A stretch of 50,395 bases of DNA from Verrucomicrobiaceae bacterium (lineage in GTDB: Bacteria > Verrucomicrobiota > Verrucomicrobiia > Verrucomicrobiales > Verrucomicrobiaceae). Positions 50,392 to 50,395 of this stretch are shown piece by piece. Location of the stretch: NCBI GenBank assembly GCA_016795485.1, contig JAEUHM010000039.1:1-50395 (forward strand), read 5' to 3'. The position numbers and the translations under genes are program-made. The notes under the pieces were generated by a model. The model was not told the origin of the DNA and did not search any database. It was given only the letters and a program-made list of their open reading frames with translations. The stretch's first letter is position 1. Each line of letters begins with the position of its first letter.

Positions 50392-50395
50392 TTCG
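50305..50395 (+). other. Integron attC-like recombination site (cut by the window end)
   Basis: Boxes in order: R'' GCCGAAC (50305-50311); spacer AAAAC; L'' GGATGCAGGCAACGGC (50317-50332); a terminal loop region; L' GCCGTCGCCTGATCC (50371-50385); spacer GAGGC; R' GTTCG (50391-50395, continuing outside). GGAT pairs with ATCC, CAGGC with GCCTG and ACGGC with GCCGT. G321 (50321) is left extrahelical and A327/C376 mismatch. R''/R' pair over the five visible bases. Two unpaired 5-base spacers and an extra base in L'' are the structural signature by which integrases recognise folded attC. Total length would be about 93 bases. Confidence 0.82.

Overview
The window looks like a chromosomal segment from a member of the Verrucomicrobiota, probably near Verrucomicrobium/Prosthecobacter. 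The evidence is a GloVer-type tandem-repeat exoprotein beside a giant multi-domain surface protein, a cytochrome-c/DUF1549/DUF1553 protein, a propeller-HEAT-cytochrome c dehydrogenase-like protein, and several conserved hypotheticals of the kind found in these genomes. No rRNA, tRNA, transposase, integrase or CRISPR array was recognised.

Layout. (1) 1-16.9 kb: the 3' part of a >12 kb surface/secreted protein gene (its 5' end lies outside the window), then a 1538-residue secreted protein ending in a related C-terminal module. (2) 16.9-28.8 kb: housekeeping and accessory metabolism. leuS and an RluA-type pseudouridine synthase are on the minus strand. On the plus strand are deoC, a translationally coupled three-gene membrane cassette (GYF_2 protein, coiled-coil protein, coiled-coil/helical-repeat protein), a catalytic aldehyde dehydrogenase with a truncated non-catalytic ALDH, and a beta-CASP metallo-beta-lactamase. 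RidA and an orphan GcvH-like protein close this block. (3) 28.8-38.6 kb: a PVC cytochrome protein, an acid-phosphatase-like phosphoesterase, dxs-xseB, a response regulator with a degenerate sigma-54 AAA+ domain, and a HAD phosphatase/APH-fold kinase pair. (4) 38.6-44.1 kb: an accessory island, by eye more AT-rich. It holds a four-helix membrane protein, an acidic disordered protein, a HerA/VirB4-like ATPase, a zinc-ribbon membrane protein, a decayed toxin-antitoxin pair and a palindrome cluster. (5) 44.2-48.7 kb: hisD, a PVC cytochrome/propeller protein and a helical hypothetical. (6) 48.7-50.4 kb: a 41-bp minisatellite, a palindrome-rich spacer, and a gene cassette with a class D beta-lactamase-like gene followed by a hairpin with the architecture of an integron attC site.

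How the genes may work together. DeoC releases acetaldehyde from deoxyribose-5-phosphate, and the downstream ALDH pair could oxidise it. The two ALDH products together resemble one two-domain ALDH16 enzyme split into two genes. The GYF_2 protein may bind PPVP motifs in the cytosolic tail of the third protein of its cassette. The island genes at 39.2-43.4 kb form one minus-strand operon of unknown function built around an ATP-driven pump-like protein. The most noteworthy objects are the integron-type cassette at the right edge, the HerA island, the bEBP-like regulator lacking GAFTGA, the split ALDH16 and the GYF cassette. All calls come from reading the sequence and recalled family motifs; no database search was run.
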